NCBI GenBank assembly: GCA_900769945.1
Contig: CAAGIO010000014.1
Coordinates: forward strand, 1 to 64,000
Origin: Bacteroidales bacterium
Lineage (GTDB): Bacteria > Bacteroidota > Bacteroidia > Bacteroidales > F082
Reading direction: 5' to 3'
Length of the DNA stretch: 64,000 nt
Numbering within the stretch: position 1 is the first letter of the stretch; each line of letters opens with the position of its first letter. The notes under the pieces are model-generated. The model saw only the letters and a program-made list of their open reading frames with translations. It was not told the DNA's origin and made no database searches. This document shows positions 1 through 9,282 of this stretch, piece after piece. Made by a program: the position numbers and the translations under genes.

Positions 1-3000
1 GGCTCGACAAAATACTCTGTCACGGCGTTGAAGTTATAGACCTCGTTCTGTCCTTGAGGAGCTGGCAGAGTAGGTATTTCTGACAAAGAAACGACGATGC
101 TGTATGTTGCCGTTGTCTCGGAGCATGAGTTCAACTCAACAGTGAGAGTGACACTTCCTGACGCAACGTCTTCTGTTGAAGGAGTGTATATTGCGTGTTC
201 AGCAGTCTCCTCGCTGAAGATGCCGTTTCCGGTTGTCGTCCAAGCAACAAGGCCGAACACGTTTTCTGTTGTGAGGTTTATCTCTATAGGTGTTGTGGCA
301 CAGCTGCTTATCGTCTCTGGTCCTGTTATTACGGGTTCTCCCACATTCATTATCACTATGTCTTGTGACACTTCGCTACAGCCGTATGCCGTAACTTTAA
401 TGGTGGCTTGGCCTTCAGCGAGTTCTTGTTCGCCGAAAGTGTAGATAGAGCCGTTGAAGTTTCCGTCGCCGTATGTTGACAAGGTGTATGAGTTAGCATT
501 TGAGACGTTGAAGTATGTTGCTACATCAACGATGCCATCGCATGCCGGCTGACCTTCAAGCACTTCAATATGTGTGTCGGAAATGAAGGTGATAACGGCG
601 CTGTCAGTGAGGGTGTTGGTGCCGTCGGTGCCTGACAGTGTTATTGTCACGCTGCCGTTCTGAATGTCTTGTGCACCCGGTGTATAGACGGGGTCGAGTA
701 TTGATGTGTTGTTGAAGCTTCCATCACCTGATGTTGTCCATTCTAAAGAAGTATATGCCTCGGCATAGCCATAAACCTGAACGTCCTCATTATCACATGC
801 TTGGATGTCAAGGCCGGCTGATACGAAGAAACTTGATGTCCTCGGCATCATCACGAAGTCAACCCAAGCGCAGTCGCTGCCTGATGCTTGGCTGTTGTCT
901 TTCCTATAGTTCCATTTGAAGACATGGTTGCCGGCTGTCACCGCATATTTCGCTAACGCCCAGTCCACTGTACCTGACCAGCTGCCTTTCTGGTTGTTGT
1001 CGATAAAGAACAGGAGCTTGTCGTAGTTTGTCTCCGAAGAAACCTTATAATAGAACGCTATAGTGTCGTTCTCCTCCACGTTGAGAGAGAGTGAGAGTAT
1101 GGTCTCCTGACTGTTTGGAATAGGTCCTGACTTGACACATTTCTGTCCTTCGTAGGCGTTGTTACTGTCTATCGTCCAAGGGTTGCTCTGGTCGTTTGTC
1201 CAAATACTTGGGTTGATAATGCCTGACTCAAAGTCCTCAACAACCAAGTTGATTTTAGTAGTGAAATTGCTTGATGCTGTGTAATGTCCTGACACTATAT
1301 CAAGTCTGAAATCTGCGTTGAAACCTGAAGGGCTTTCCTTCACACTGACCTCGAACTCGACATTTGCTGTTTCTCCGTTTTCGATGCTGCTTATTGATAC
1401 CATTGGTTGGCTTGTGATTTCGAGGAAGGCATTAAGCATTGTCAGAGAGGCTAACACTTCATTTGATGCGGCATTTCCTTTGTTTTTAATAGGGAATGTA
1501 ATCTTTGCAGTCTCTCCTGATTCCAAACGGTTGTTTCCATTTCCTGAAATCTCCTCAATACTAAATTGTTGGATATCGAAAACAGGTGCGCACGCTTTCA
1601 ACTTGATGCTGCTTTCGTATTGTTCGCCGTCGGCAGAGATAGTAACTACAAAGTTGATAGGTGTCTTGTTAGGTACTTGGTCGGAGACATTGAAAGTGAA
1701 AGCGTTATCATGCGTTGATGTGGCATTTGAGTTAATACTTGAGAATGTGAAGGTGTCGTTTGTTATTGTCACATACTCTGAATCGGTTGACAGTACAGCT
1801 GTGCCGTTTGTTGAGTTCTCGCTTCCAACGTTTTTCAGTTCGATACCGAATCCTGAATAGTCGCCGAAGTTGAGTTGTGTGGCGTCATTGAGAAGGGTGT
1901 AGCTATTGACAATGATGTAAGGTCCATCGGAAGGAATGACTTCTATTTCAGCAGTATATCTGAGGTAGTTTTGTCCTGTCACCGTCAGGTTGATGATGGT
2001 AGGAGGTGTTTGGATTGGGATTTGGATGACTTGCGAGGTGCCTGTTGCGGCAGCTGTAGCGAGTATCTCCAAATCTTCGCCTTCACCTTTAGTAAGGGCA
2101 ATGGTTGTACCTTCAGGGGCTGATATTTGAATATTCTCATATCCGGCGAGCTGTACAGAAGGGTGTTGCACCGTCATTTGCTGAGGTGTCTCGGTATAAA
2201 GTTGCAGGAAGGCGTCGCAGTGAGCGGTGAACATCTTGTAGGTTATTTCTTTCTCAGTGAAGTTATAAGGCCAAGATGACTGGTACAGGAAGTATTTTCC
2301 GGCGACATTACCGAAGGCGGGAAGCCATCTGCCGTTTCTTTCGGCGTAAGGTCCGTATTGAGGCAAGAAATCAGGTTCAAACTGGTCATAAACGCCCCAA
2401 ACGTATGTGTCGTTAACGAAGGAGTATGATATTTCGGTAGGGCATAAGAGGCCTACGGCTCCTGCGTTTTGTCCGTTATAAGTGCGGCGAAGGAACACCT
2501 CTGCGAAGCAAGGGGTTGAGTTGTTGAATTTTCCTGTCAGGCAGTTGATTGAGAACACGAAAGGCATCTTTCCGGTGTTTGTCAGCTGGTTGACGTGGTT
2601 GGTTGTGAAGGCTGGTTCTCCCCAACCGTCCTCAAAGCCATGGTCGCGATGTTGCACCACCATGGTGCCTGTGTTGATGGCCTGGACTATTTGTTCTGGT
2701 GTGCCGCCTGTGAAGCCTCCGAGTTCTGCTGGTGATTGTGGTATATAACCCATTCCTTGAGGTCCAAAATAGCTCGTCACTGAGCTTGTGTTTTGTGCTG
2801 TTGACCATGTGGAGCCTGGCGTCCCTTGATATATGCAGTTGACACGAATAGGCTCTTTTCCGTTCTGACGGAAGTATCCGCCTACTACTTCAGAGCATAT
2901 CTGGAACCAACGCTCTGTCTGCCAGCCTAATGCTGTCACCGGTTTGTTGTAGGTTTCGGGGTCCATGTTTGGGTTGGTGAACTCATATTCTATCTGTTTG

Positions 3001-4130
3001 TCTGCCATCATGGCTGCTTCTGTGCCATTAGCTGCTACGAGGCGTGAGAACACCATATCTGGCAGAAGGTCGTTGCCTTCAGCGTCAGCATATTGGTTGT
3101 CAGTGATACACACGTTGCTCGAAGGGTGTGATGTGGTCTCGGCAGGAATACCTTTCGTCATGTTTGTGTTATGGTCTCCGAAGAGAAGCACGGCGACAGG
3201 GGCTATGTCCCAGTTGTTGTATGCGTTATGGAACCAGCTCTTCATCTGGTCTGTTGTTGTGGCAGGCATCTGGTCGAGGCGGACGACTTGGGTGATGATA
3301 CCTTGCTTCATGCGGTAGTCTCTCAGTCTGTGTGCCGGCTCCTCGAAGCTCTCATCGTTAGGGATAACAATGACATATTCTGCACCATCGGCATCGTCCC
3401 TGATCCATTCTTGCATCCTTTTTTCATAGTCAATGACAGGTAAGGAGCTGTAGTTCATCAGGTTCTGCTGAAGTATAGGGTCGAAATACGGGGAGCGTAG
3501 CCTGTTGTCGCCGAACTCTCCGTTACCGCCTACAAATTCTACCTCAACCTCTATGTTATGATAGACGATGACTTCTTTTGTCACGGGGTTGAAGCGGACC
3601 GGGTTGAACACTACTGCGGCTGTGTTGACACCACGAAGCTGTGTGGTGCCGCTTACAGTGGCGAACTGTCCGGGGTAGAAGGCGTTGTCAGAATATGTTT
3701 TTTCGTCTTTCACGTATTCCATGATAGGCTCTGCGTCTTCTGCCTGAACGCCTAATGACGGCTCGATATTGACATCTTTGATTATTTGCTGCTCATAGCT
3801 TGTGATGTGAAGCACTGCCTCGGCACCCTGAGGTACAGCGATGAGGCGGCTGATGGAAGGGACGTTGGGGAGCCCTTTCTCATTAGGGATATAGAATTCT
3901 GAGATGCTGATGCTCTGCATCTGTTCCCCTCTGTAGTCGAAAGAGGAGATGCTCATCTTGTCAAGAGAGAACTGCATCTTCACGTTCCCTCTTGTCTGTT
4001 CAACAATTCGAACGCCACTTCTGTCGTGGTTAAAATCGAATGTACGGTCTTCTTGTGCGTTTGTTGTCGTTGATAGAAAAAGGGATATCACGACAATAGC
4101 AAACAGTTTCAAAAAAATCTTATTCTTCAT
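1..4130 (-). CDS. Gingipain-like C25 cysteine peptidase, secreted (3' end outside window)
   Basis: I translated this by hand from the ATG at 4130; 1376 residues lie in the window and the frame runs off the edge without a stop. Residues 1-25 are a signal peptide (hydrophobic core, then TTTNAQ). Residues about 27-240 look like the propeptide. The peptidase C25 domain runs from about 245 to 600. Candidate catalytic residues are His497 in QHRDHG and Cys530 in FSINCLTG; their 33-residue spacing equals that of His211/Cys244 in RgpB. Then come Ig-like/CARDB-type segments, a carbohydrate-binding-like sandwich (about 960-1093), and from about 1098 repeats with WTTSGDG and YTPG motifs seen in SprB-like adhesins. 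Family members are exported by the T9SS; the sorting domain would lie beyond the window. The gene starts 19 bp after rnfA with no visible promoter between, so co-transcription is possible. The peptidase family is firm; specificity is unknown. Confidence 0.9.
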   Translation of the reverse strand, partial: MKNKIFLKLFAIVVISLFLSTTTNAQEDRTFDFNHDRSGVRIVEQTRGNVKMQFSLDKMSISSFDYRGEQMQSISISEFYIPNEKGLPNVPSISRLIAVPQGAEAVLHITSYEQQIIKDVNIEPSLGVQAEDAEPIMEYVKDEKTYSDNAFYPGQFATVSGTTQLRGVNTAAVVFNPVRFNPVTKEVIVYHNIEVEVEFVGGNGEFGDNRLRSPYFDPILQQNLMNYSSLPVIDYEKRMQEWIRDDADGAEYVIVIPNDESFEEPAHRLRDYRMKQGIITQVVRLDQMPATTTDQMKSWFHNAYNNWDIAPVAVLLFGDHNTNMTKGIPAETTSHPSSNVCITDNQYADAEGNDLLPDMVFSRLVAANGTEAAMMADKQIEYEFTNPNMDPETYNKPVTALGWQTERWFQICSEVVGGYFRQNGKEPIRVNCIYQGTPGSTWSTAQNTSSVTSYFGPQGMGYIPQSPAELGGFTGGTPEQIVQAINTGTMVVQHRDHGFEDGWGEPAFTTNHVNQLTNTGKMPFVFSINCLTGKFNNSTPCFAEVFLRRTYNGQNAGAVGLLCPTEISYSFVNDTYVWGVYDQFEPDFLPQYGPYAERNGRWLPAFGNVAGKYFLYQSSWPYNFTEKEITYKMFTAHCDAFLQLYTETPQQMTVQHPSVQLAGYENIQISAPEGTTIALTKGEGEDLEILATAAATGTSQVIQIPIQTPPTIINLTVTGQNYLRYTAEIEVIPSDGPYIIVNSYTLLNDATQLNFGDYSGFGIELKNVGSENSTNGTAVLSTDSEYVTITNDTFTFSSINSNATSTHDNAFTFNVSDQVPNKTPINFVVTISADGEQYESSIKLKACAPVFDIQQFSIEEISGNGNNRLESGETAKITFPIKNKGNAASNEVLASLTMLNAFLEITSQPMVSISSIENGETANVEFEVSVKESPSGFNADFRLDIVSGHYTASSNFTTKINLVVEDFESGIINPSIWTNDQSNPWTIDSNNAYEGQKCVKSGPIPNSQETILSLSLNVEENDTIAFYYKVSSETNYDKLLFFIDNNQKGSWSGTVDWALAKYAVTAGNHVFKWNYRKDNSQASGSDCAWVDFVMMPRTSSFFVSAGLDIQACDNEDVQVYGYAEAYTSLEWTTSGDGSFNNTSILDPVYTPGAQDIQNGSVTITLSGTDGTNTLTDSAVITFISDTHIEVLEGQPACDGIVDVATYFNVSNANSYTLSTYGDGNFNGSIYTFGEQELAEGQATIKVTAYGCSEVSQDIVIMNVGEPVITGPETISSCATTPIEINLTTENVFGLVAWTTTGNGIFSEETAEHAIYTPSTEDVASGSVTLTVELNSCSETTATYSIVVSLSEIPTLPAPQGQNEVYNFNAVTEYFVE

Positions 4131-4149
4131 TATTAGGTGAATTAAATGG

Positions 4150-4734
4150 TTAGACTAATCCTGCGAATCCCATGAATGCCATGGCGAGAATACCTGCTGT
4201 GATAAGGGCTATAGGAGTGCCTTTCATGCCTTCCGGGGTCTCCATAAGCTCGATATGCTCGCGTAATCCGGAAAAGATTATCAGTGCGACGGCGAAGCCT
4301 AATGCGATGCCGGCGGCGTAGATGACAGCCTCTCCTACATTATTGCCGTAGATGAATCCTTCTCCTACGACCTTCAGTGACACTCCGAGCACGCAGCAGT
4401 TGGTGGTGATAAGAGGAAGGAACACTCCGAGGGCTGTATAGAGAGAAGGGCTTATCTTCTTGAGAATGATTTCTACCATCTGCACTAACGATGCGATGAC
4501 AAGGATAAAGGCGATGGTCTGAAGGAACTCCAAGTTCAACGGCTTGAGCACATAGCTGTTAAGAAGATATGTGACGAGGGTGGCGAGTACGAGTACGAAG
4601 AACACGGCTGCGCCCATGCCCATAGCTGTTGATGTCTTCTTCGATGTGCCGAGGAAGGGGCAGATGCCGAGGAACTGTGCGAGTATAACGTTGTTTACAA
4701 GTATTGTAGAAATAAGTATGATAATGATTTTCAT
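4150..4734 (-). CDS. rnfA: Rnf electron transport complex subunit RnfA
   Basis: 194 aa integral membrane subunit of the ion-translocating ferredoxin:NAD+ oxidoreductase. It has six predicted membrane helices. The amino-terminal motif FLGICPFLG carries Cys25, and TTNCCVLG near residue 113 carries the second conserved cysteine. In the RnfA/NqrE and RnfE/NqrD families these cysteines help hold an iron centre within the membrane between the two paralogous subunits. Length is normal for the family. It is the last rnf gene, 9 bp after rnfE, and a secreted C25 protease gene follows 19 bp later on the same strand. Confidence 0.97.
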   Translation of the reverse strand: MKIIIILISTILVNNVILAQFLGICPFLGTSKKTSTAMGMGAAVFFVLVLATLVTYLLNSYVLKPLNLEFLQTIAFILVIASLVQMVEIILKKISPSLYTALGVFLPLITTNCCVLGVSLKVVGEGFIYGNNVGEAVIYAAGIALGFAVALIIFSGLREHIELMETPEGMKGTPIALITAGILAMAFMGFAGLV

Positions 4735-4743
4735 GGCGCAATG

Positions 4744-5337
4744 TTATTTGGAGGAGTTCTTAATTTTGTTAACTATTGCAATGAGGTAACCGAGGGCGAT
4801 GAAGGCGCCGGGGGCTAACACGAAGACAAGGATGGTGTTGGCGTCTTCTGGAAGGAACCTCCAGTTGAACACGCTGCCGTTACCGAGAATCTCTCTGATG
4901 GCTCCGAGAATGGTGAGGGCTAATGTGAATCCGAGTCCCATGCCTGCACCATCGAGTATTGATGGCCACACGGGGTTCTTTGATGCGAATGCCTCAGCAC
5001 GTCCAAGCACTATGCAGTTCACCACAATAAGTGGGATGAACAGTCCCAGCGTCTCGTATATGGCCGGAACGTATGCCTGCATGACGAGCTGCACCACAGT
5101 GACAAATGACGCTATCACCACAATAAATGCCGGTATCCTAACCTTGTCGGGAATGAAGTTCTTCAATAACGAGATGCTCAGGTTCGACATTATCAGTACG
5201 AATGTCGTCGCCAGACCCATCGACATTCCGTTTATCGCGCTCGTGGTTGTCGCAAGGGTAGGGCAGCAGCCCAACAATAACACTAAGATAGGATTCTCTT
5301 TTATCAATCCTTTGGTGAATGTTTTCCAACTACTCAT
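4744..5337 (-). CDS. rnfE: Rnf electron transport complex subunit RnfE
   Basis: 197 aa membrane protein, the structural partner and paralogue of RnfA. After a short cytoplasmic lead (KTFTKGLIKENPILV) comes the motif LLGCCPTLA with Cys24/Cys25, and later VVNCIVLGRAEA with the second conserved cysteine of the family. Six membrane segments are apparent. Its start overlaps the end of rnfG by 8 bp, which suggests translational coupling, and it ends 9 bp before rnfA. The gene order B-C-D-G-E-A is usual for Rnf operons of Bacteroidetes. Confidence 0.97.
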   Translation of the reverse strand: MSSWKTFTKGLIKENPILVLLLGCCPTLATTTSAINGMSMGLATTFVLIMSNLSISLLKNFIPDKVRIPAFIVVIASFVTVVQLVMQAYVPAIYETLGLFIPLIVVNCIVLGRAEAFASKNPVWPSILDGAGMGLGFTLALTILGAIREILGNGSVFNWRFLPEDANTILVFVLAPGAFIALGYLIAIVNKIKNSSK

Positions 5338-5917
5338 TGTTTCCTCCTTTCAAAAATTGGCTTTTGTTGGCGATGAATCCATCTACAGCCTTGCTGACGG
5401 CCTCAGCAACAGCCCTTGAGCTGATTGTCGCTGCTGTCAGTGCGTCGATGTCTCCTCCGTCTTTCTTTACTTTCAAGGTGAAGCTTTCGGGGTTCTTGCC
5501 GTTGAACTGCCCTTTGAACTTGTCGTTAACCATGTTGGCTCCTAAACCGGGGGTCTCGGCCTGTGACAATATCGACACCTTATTAATATTATTGTTGTCG
5601 AGGACTCCCACCATCAACTCTATCTTGCCGTTAAAGCCGTTGGTGGAGAAGGTCTTGATGGCGGCTCCAATGAAGCTGCCGTCTGTGCTGAATGCGAGGT
5701 TGTATGTTAATCCGTCTATCTCGACTTCTTTTATCTCTGCTATCTCTTTGTCGGTCTTCAACACCTCATTAATGGCCGAGATGTTCTTGTTTGCCTCAAC
5801 CATGTCGATTGCGGGTTTTGTAAGGTTATAAACCAAGCCGAGAACTCCGCCCGACACCATGGTGATGACCATCAGGCTGACTATCATGTTTAGTAATGTT
5901 GATTCTTTTTTTGCCAT
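5330..5917 (-). CDS. rnfG: Rnf electron transport complex subunit RnfG (covalent FMN)
   Basis: 195 aa. One amino-terminal membrane anchor (about residues 9-31, LLNMIVSLMVITMVSGGVLG) is followed by an extracytoplasmic FMN-binding domain. The carboxy-terminal motif DALTAATISSRA matches the family's flavin attachment consensus (S/T)GATxS, in which the threonine carries FMN through a phosphoester bond. Here the first positions read TAAT rather than SGAT, a tolerated variation. A second family hallmark, the AETPGLGANM segment, is also present. The protein passes electrons between RnfD and the other subunits on the outer face. It sits between rnfD (27 bp gap) and rnfE (8 bp overlap). Confidence 0.96.
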   Translation of the reverse strand: MAKKESTLLNMIVSLMVITMVSGGVLGLVYNLTKPAIDMVEANKNISAINEVLKTDKEIAEIKEVEIDGLTYNLAFSTDGSFIGAAIKTFSTNGFNGKIELMVGVLDNNNINKVSILSQAETPGLGANMVNDKFKGQFNGKNPESFTLKVKKDGGDIDALTAATISSRAVAEAVSKAVDGFIANKSQFLKGGNNE

Positions 5918-5944
5918 TTGTCTAATATTTTAAGATTCAACTAT

Positions 5945-6916
5945 CTATTTTGTTCCAAAGCGTTTGGGTCTGAATCCTTTGTTGATGAGCGGCACTAAGG
6001 CGTTCATTATGAGGATAGAGAAGGACATTCCTTCCGGGTATGAGCCCCAAAGGCGTATGATGATTGTTATCAGTCCTATTCCGAAGGCGTATAGGCACTT
6101 GCCTTTTATCGTCATTGGTGATGTGACCATGTCGGTTGCCATGAAGAAGGAGCCGAGAAGGAGTCCGCCGCCGAGGACGTGGAACAGCGGGTTGACGTAT
6201 GTGGAAGGGTCGATGAGCCAGCATATCCCTGCCACGAGAGTCACTGTCCCAATGATGATGACAGGTGTCTGCCAGTCGATGATTTTCCTAATGATAAGGT
6301 AAACACCGCCGATGATGATGGCTATTGCGCTTATCTCTCCGAGGGAGCCGCCGTAGTTGTCGATGAGCATGTCCCAATAGTTGAACCTGCTTGTAAGAGC
6401 CTCCACACCGCCTTCCTTGAGCACTCCGAGCGGGGTTGGCCCTGACACCGCATCTAATATCTTTGACTTAAAGATAGGAGATGGCGATGGCCATGTCGTC
6501 ATTGCGGCGGGGAAGGAGATGAGCATGAACACACGTCCGACGAGTGCCGGGTTGAAAGGGTTCTTTCCCAATCCTCCGAACGACATCTTTGCTATCCCTA
6601 TGGCTACTATTGAGCCTACGACAATCATCCACCAAGGCAGTGACGATGGGATGTTGAATGCGAGGAGCACGCCGGTGAGGACTGCGGAGCCGTCGTTGAT
6701 TGTGCATTCGCCCTTGATCAAATATTTCTGTATTATCCATTCTGTCAGTACGCAGCTTGCCACTGCTATCGCTGTCACACGTATGGCGTCCCACCCGAAG
6801 AAATATATTGATGATAGGAACGCCGGCACAAGTGCGAGGGTGACGGTGTACATGATTCTCTTTACACTTAGTTCGCCGTGGATATGCGGTGAGCCTGATA
6901 TAGTTAACTTATTCAT
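5945..6916 (-). CDS. rnfD: Rnf electron transport complex subunit RnfD (covalent FMN, membrane)
   Basis: 323 aa polytopic membrane protein of the RnfD/NqrB family. The amino terminus SGSPHIHGELSVKRIMYTV is typical, with HIH and the first helix close behind. GGLGKNPFNPALVGRVF is a strongly conserved family segment. DAVSGPTPLG corresponds to the FMN-threonine site, normally SGATPL, so one residue differs (Pro for Ala). Length and about nine to ten hydrophobic segments fit the family. The gene begins 3 bp after rnfC ends, within a tight operon. Confidence 0.97.
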   Translation of the reverse strand: MNKLTISGSPHIHGELSVKRIMYTVTLALVPAFLSSIYFFGWDAIRVTAIAVASCVLTEWIIQKYLIKGECTINDGSAVLTGVLLAFNIPSSLPWWMIVVGSIVAIGIAKMSFGGLGKNPFNPALVGRVFMLISFPAAMTTWPSPSPIFKSKILDAVSGPTPLGVLKEGGVEALTSRFNYWDMLIDNYGGSLGEISAIAIIIGGVYLIIRKIIDWQTPVIIIGTVTLVAGICWLIDPSTYVNPLFHVLGGGLLLGSFFMATDMVTSPMTIKGKCLYAFGIGLITIIIRLWGSYPEGMSFSILIMNALVPLINKGFRPKRFGTK

Positions 6917-6919
6917 ATC

Positions 6920-8269
6920 TTATTTCTGATTACGTGAACGTATTATTTGTCCTGTCTTGTTTTTGCCGAAGCGTATGTAGTCAACCAAAGGTATGTTCGC
7001 CGGGCATGTGTATTCGCATGAGCCGCACTCTATGCAGTCCATGATGTTATGTCTCTCCGTCTCCTCGAAGTCCTTCAGTCGGGCGAGTCTGTTGAGAAGG
7101 TATGGCTCAAGACCCATAGGGCATGCCTCCATACATTTTCCGCAGCGGATACAGTTGCTAACCTTCCTTGGCTGTGCGTCTTTCTCGTTGAGCATCAGTA
7201 TGCCGGAAGTGCCTTTTATTGTTGGGAAAGTGGTGACGCTCACCGACTTGCCCATCATTGGACCGCCGTTGATGAGGTTGGCGGTGTCTTCCGGGAGCCC
7301 ACCTGCCGCCTCGATGAGGAGGTTTGCCGGTGTCCCGAACCTGACGCGGAAGTTGGACGGGTTCTTCACTGACTTGCCTGTCACGGTGACTATCCTATAT
7401 ACGAGGGGCTTGTTCTTCTGCACAGCCTCGTATATCGCATATGTAGATGCCACGTTGACGACGACGCAGCCCGTCTCTATCGGCAGCTTGCCTGACGGCA
7501 CCTCGCGCCCCGTCACCGACTTGATGAGCTGTTTCTCTCCACCTTGAGGGTACTTCATCTTAAGGGGCTGAACCTCAATGCCTTTGAAGTATTCGTCATT
7601 CTTTATCATCTCGTCAAGACGTCTTGCAGCCTCCATCTTGTTCTCCTCAATGCCTATGACACCTCTTTTTGCGTCAACGGCTTTCATCACTATCTTCACT
7701 CCTATAAGGAACTCTTCCGGCTTCTCCACGAGCAGACGGTTGTCGCATGTGAGATAAGGCTCGCACTCCGCAGCGTTGATGATGACGTATTCCGCTTTCT
7801 TGTCCTTAGGTATCATCAGCTTGACGTATGTTGGGAATGTGGCACCGCCTAAGCCTACTATGCCGTGGCTTTTGATGCGCTCAACTATTTCTTCTTTGCT
7901 TAAAGTGATGTCTCTTACGATAGTGTCGGAGGTGTCGATGTCTTCGAGCCATTCATCGCCTTCAACATCAATGAAGATGGCTGGCTTTCGGTAGCCTGTA
8001 TGGTCCATCACCTCGTCGATTTTTGTCACAGTGCCGCTCACCGATGAGTGGACGTTGGCTGAGATGAAGCCTTTCGCTGTGGCAATAAGCTGTCCTGTCT
8101 TTACCTTGTCTCCTTTTGCCACTATCGGCTCGGCGGGGGCTCCAAGGCATTGACCAAGTGGAATAATGACTTGTTTGGGAACACCAAATTCAACTATTGG
8201 CTTGTCAGACGAAAGCTTGTTCTCTTCCGGATGAACGCCACCTTTTGGAAATGTCTTAATTGGATTCAT
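6920..8269 (-). CDS. rnfC: Rnf electron transport complex subunit RnfC (NADH/flavin, 2 x 4Fe-4S)
   Basis: 449 aa peripheral subunit that interacts with NAD(H) and FMN. The amino-terminal part shows the GGVHPEENK entry segment and the lipoyl-like VAKGDKVKTGQLIA fold. The central part has the nucleotide-binding GLGGATFPTYVKL and the INAAECEPYLTCD segments known from RnfC and the NuoF family. Two carboxy-terminal 4Fe-4S motifs are CIRCGKCMEACPMG and CIECGSCEYTCPANIP. All cluster cysteines are present. It starts 3 bp after rnfB and ends 3 bp before rnfD. Confidence 0.97.
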   Translation of the reverse strand: MNPIKTFPKGGVHPEENKLSSDKPIVEFGVPKQVIIPLGQCLGAPAEPIVAKGDKVKTGQLIATAKGFISANVHSSVSGTVTKIDEVMDHTGYRKPAIFIDVEGDEWLEDIDTSDTIVRDITLSKEEIVERIKSHGIVGLGGATFPTYVKLMIPKDKKAEYVIINAAECEPYLTCDNRLLVEKPEEFLIGVKIVMKAVDAKRGVIGIEENKMEAARRLDEMIKNDEYFKGIEVQPLKMKYPQGGEKQLIKSVTGREVPSGKLPIETGCVVVNVASTYAIYEAVQKNKPLVYRIVTVTGKSVKNPSNFRVRFGTPANLLIEAAGGLPEDTANLINGGPMMGKSVSVTTFPTIKGTSGILMLNEKDAQPRKVSNCIRCGKCMEACPMGLEPYLLNRLARLKDFEETERHNIMDCIECGSCEYTCPANIPLVDYIRFGKNKTGQIIRSRNQK

Positions 8270-8272
8270 ACG

Positions 8273-9148
8273 TTATTTACTTTCGTTATTTGTTTGTGTT
8301 GTCTCTTCAGTCTTAGGTTTTCTCGGTGGGAAGTTGAGCTCTACGATGCTGCCGCGAGGGCATGCTTCCACGCATTTGCGGCATTGCTTGCACTTCGTCC
8401 AGTCGATATATGCGAGGTTGCCGCGCATCTCTATGGCTCCGAACTCGCAGGTGTTGAAGCATTTCTTGCAGGCGATACAGCTGACGCTGCAGTTCTTCAT
8501 CGCAACGGCACCTTTCTCTATGTTGTTGCAGGCCACATAGATACGGCGGTTCTTCTTGCCTTTGGCGCGTATCTCTATCACACCGCGCGGACATGCCTTA
8601 GCACAGGCTCCGCAGCCCACGCACTTCTCGTCGTCAACCTCCACTATTCCCGTGGCTTTGTTTATGTGTATCGCGTCAAACTTACATTCCCTCACACAGT
8701 CGCCAAGGCCGAGGCACCCGTTAGGGCATCCGCTCTCCCCGGAATATAGTGTGGTGGCATAGGCGCACAGGCTTGCTCCCTCGTAATGAACCTTGGAAGG
8801 CGCGTTGTCGCATGTGCCGTTGCAGCGCACCACCGCAACCATAGGGTCGGCAGCACTCGCCGTGAGACCAAGGGCACCCGCCACCTTATCCATGTCTGAA
8901 CTGAGGCAGTGAAGCCCGTCAAGACTCTTCTTCTCAACAGACGCCTTGACACACGCCTCAGCAAAATTACGGCAGCCCGCAAATCCGCAGCCTCCACAAT
9001 TCGCTCCCGATAACAGCGACTCTACCTCATCAATAAGTGGATTCTCCTCAACTTTAAACCTCTTCGCAACGAAAAATAATATCGTCGCAGCAACTACTCC
9101 GATAATTCCTAATATTACCAAAGACCAAATTAAAATTATATTGCTCAT
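8273..9148 (-). CDS. rnfB: Rnf electron transport complex subunit RnfB (ferredoxin-type)
   Basis: 291 aa. A single amino-terminal membrane helix (about 5-28) is followed by the Fe-S motif CGGCGFAGC starting at Cys51. A CNGT..C region and three ferredoxin-like 4Fe-4S modules follow: CVGCGACAKACP, CIACKKCFNTCE and CKQCRKCVEACP, plus further cysteines in between. The subunit receives electrons from reduced ferredoxin in the cytoplasm and delivers them to the complex. It is the first gene of rnfBCDGEA. A well-formed promoter lies at 9207-9236. The Rnf family pumps Na+ or H+; the sequence alone does not tell which. Confidence 0.97.
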   Translation of the reverse strand: MSNIILIWSLVILGIIGVVAATILFFVAKRFKVEENPLIDEVESLLSGANCGGCGFAGCRNFAEACVKASVEKKSLDGLHCLSSDMDKVAGALGLTASAADPMVAVVRCNGTCDNAPSKVHYEGASLCAYATTLYSGESGCPNGCLGLGDCVRECKFDAIHINKATGIVEVDDEKCVGCGACAKACPRGVIEIRAKGKKNRRIYVACNNIEKGAVAMKNCSVSCIACKKCFNTCEFGAIEMRGNLAYIDWTKCKQCRKCVEACPRGSIVELNFPPRKPKTEETTQTNNESK

Positions 9149-9206
9149 ATTGCTGATGTTTTATTGATTACAGCTTGTTTAGTTTGGATAATGATGAAAA
9201 ATCTTG

Positions 9207-9236
9207 CAAAGATATGATTTATTTTAGAAGCTCAAA
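9207..9236 (-). promoter_or_regulatory. Promoter of the rnfBCDGEA operon
   Basis: On the minus strand a -33 TTTG (9233-9236) is followed after 18 nt by a -7 TATCTTTG (9207-9214), matching the Bacteroidetes pattern TTTG / TAnnTTTG. It leaves a leader of about 55 nt before rnfB, so rnf can be transcribed separately from the rseC-like gene upstream. Confidence 0.75.
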
Positions 9237-9282
9237 AGAAAAAATTGTTTTTTTCTTCATGCTTTTTTATTATTCTCTGCCG

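Noticed and set aside
1318..1860. 180-aa plus-strand open frame
   Set aside because: It lies inside the C25 peptidase gene on the other strand; its residues mirror the antisense codons and it has no promoter or family match.
4799..5831. Two overlapping plus-strand frames (206 and 170 aa)
   Set aside because: Antisense to rnfE and rnfG, whose proteins are unmistakable.
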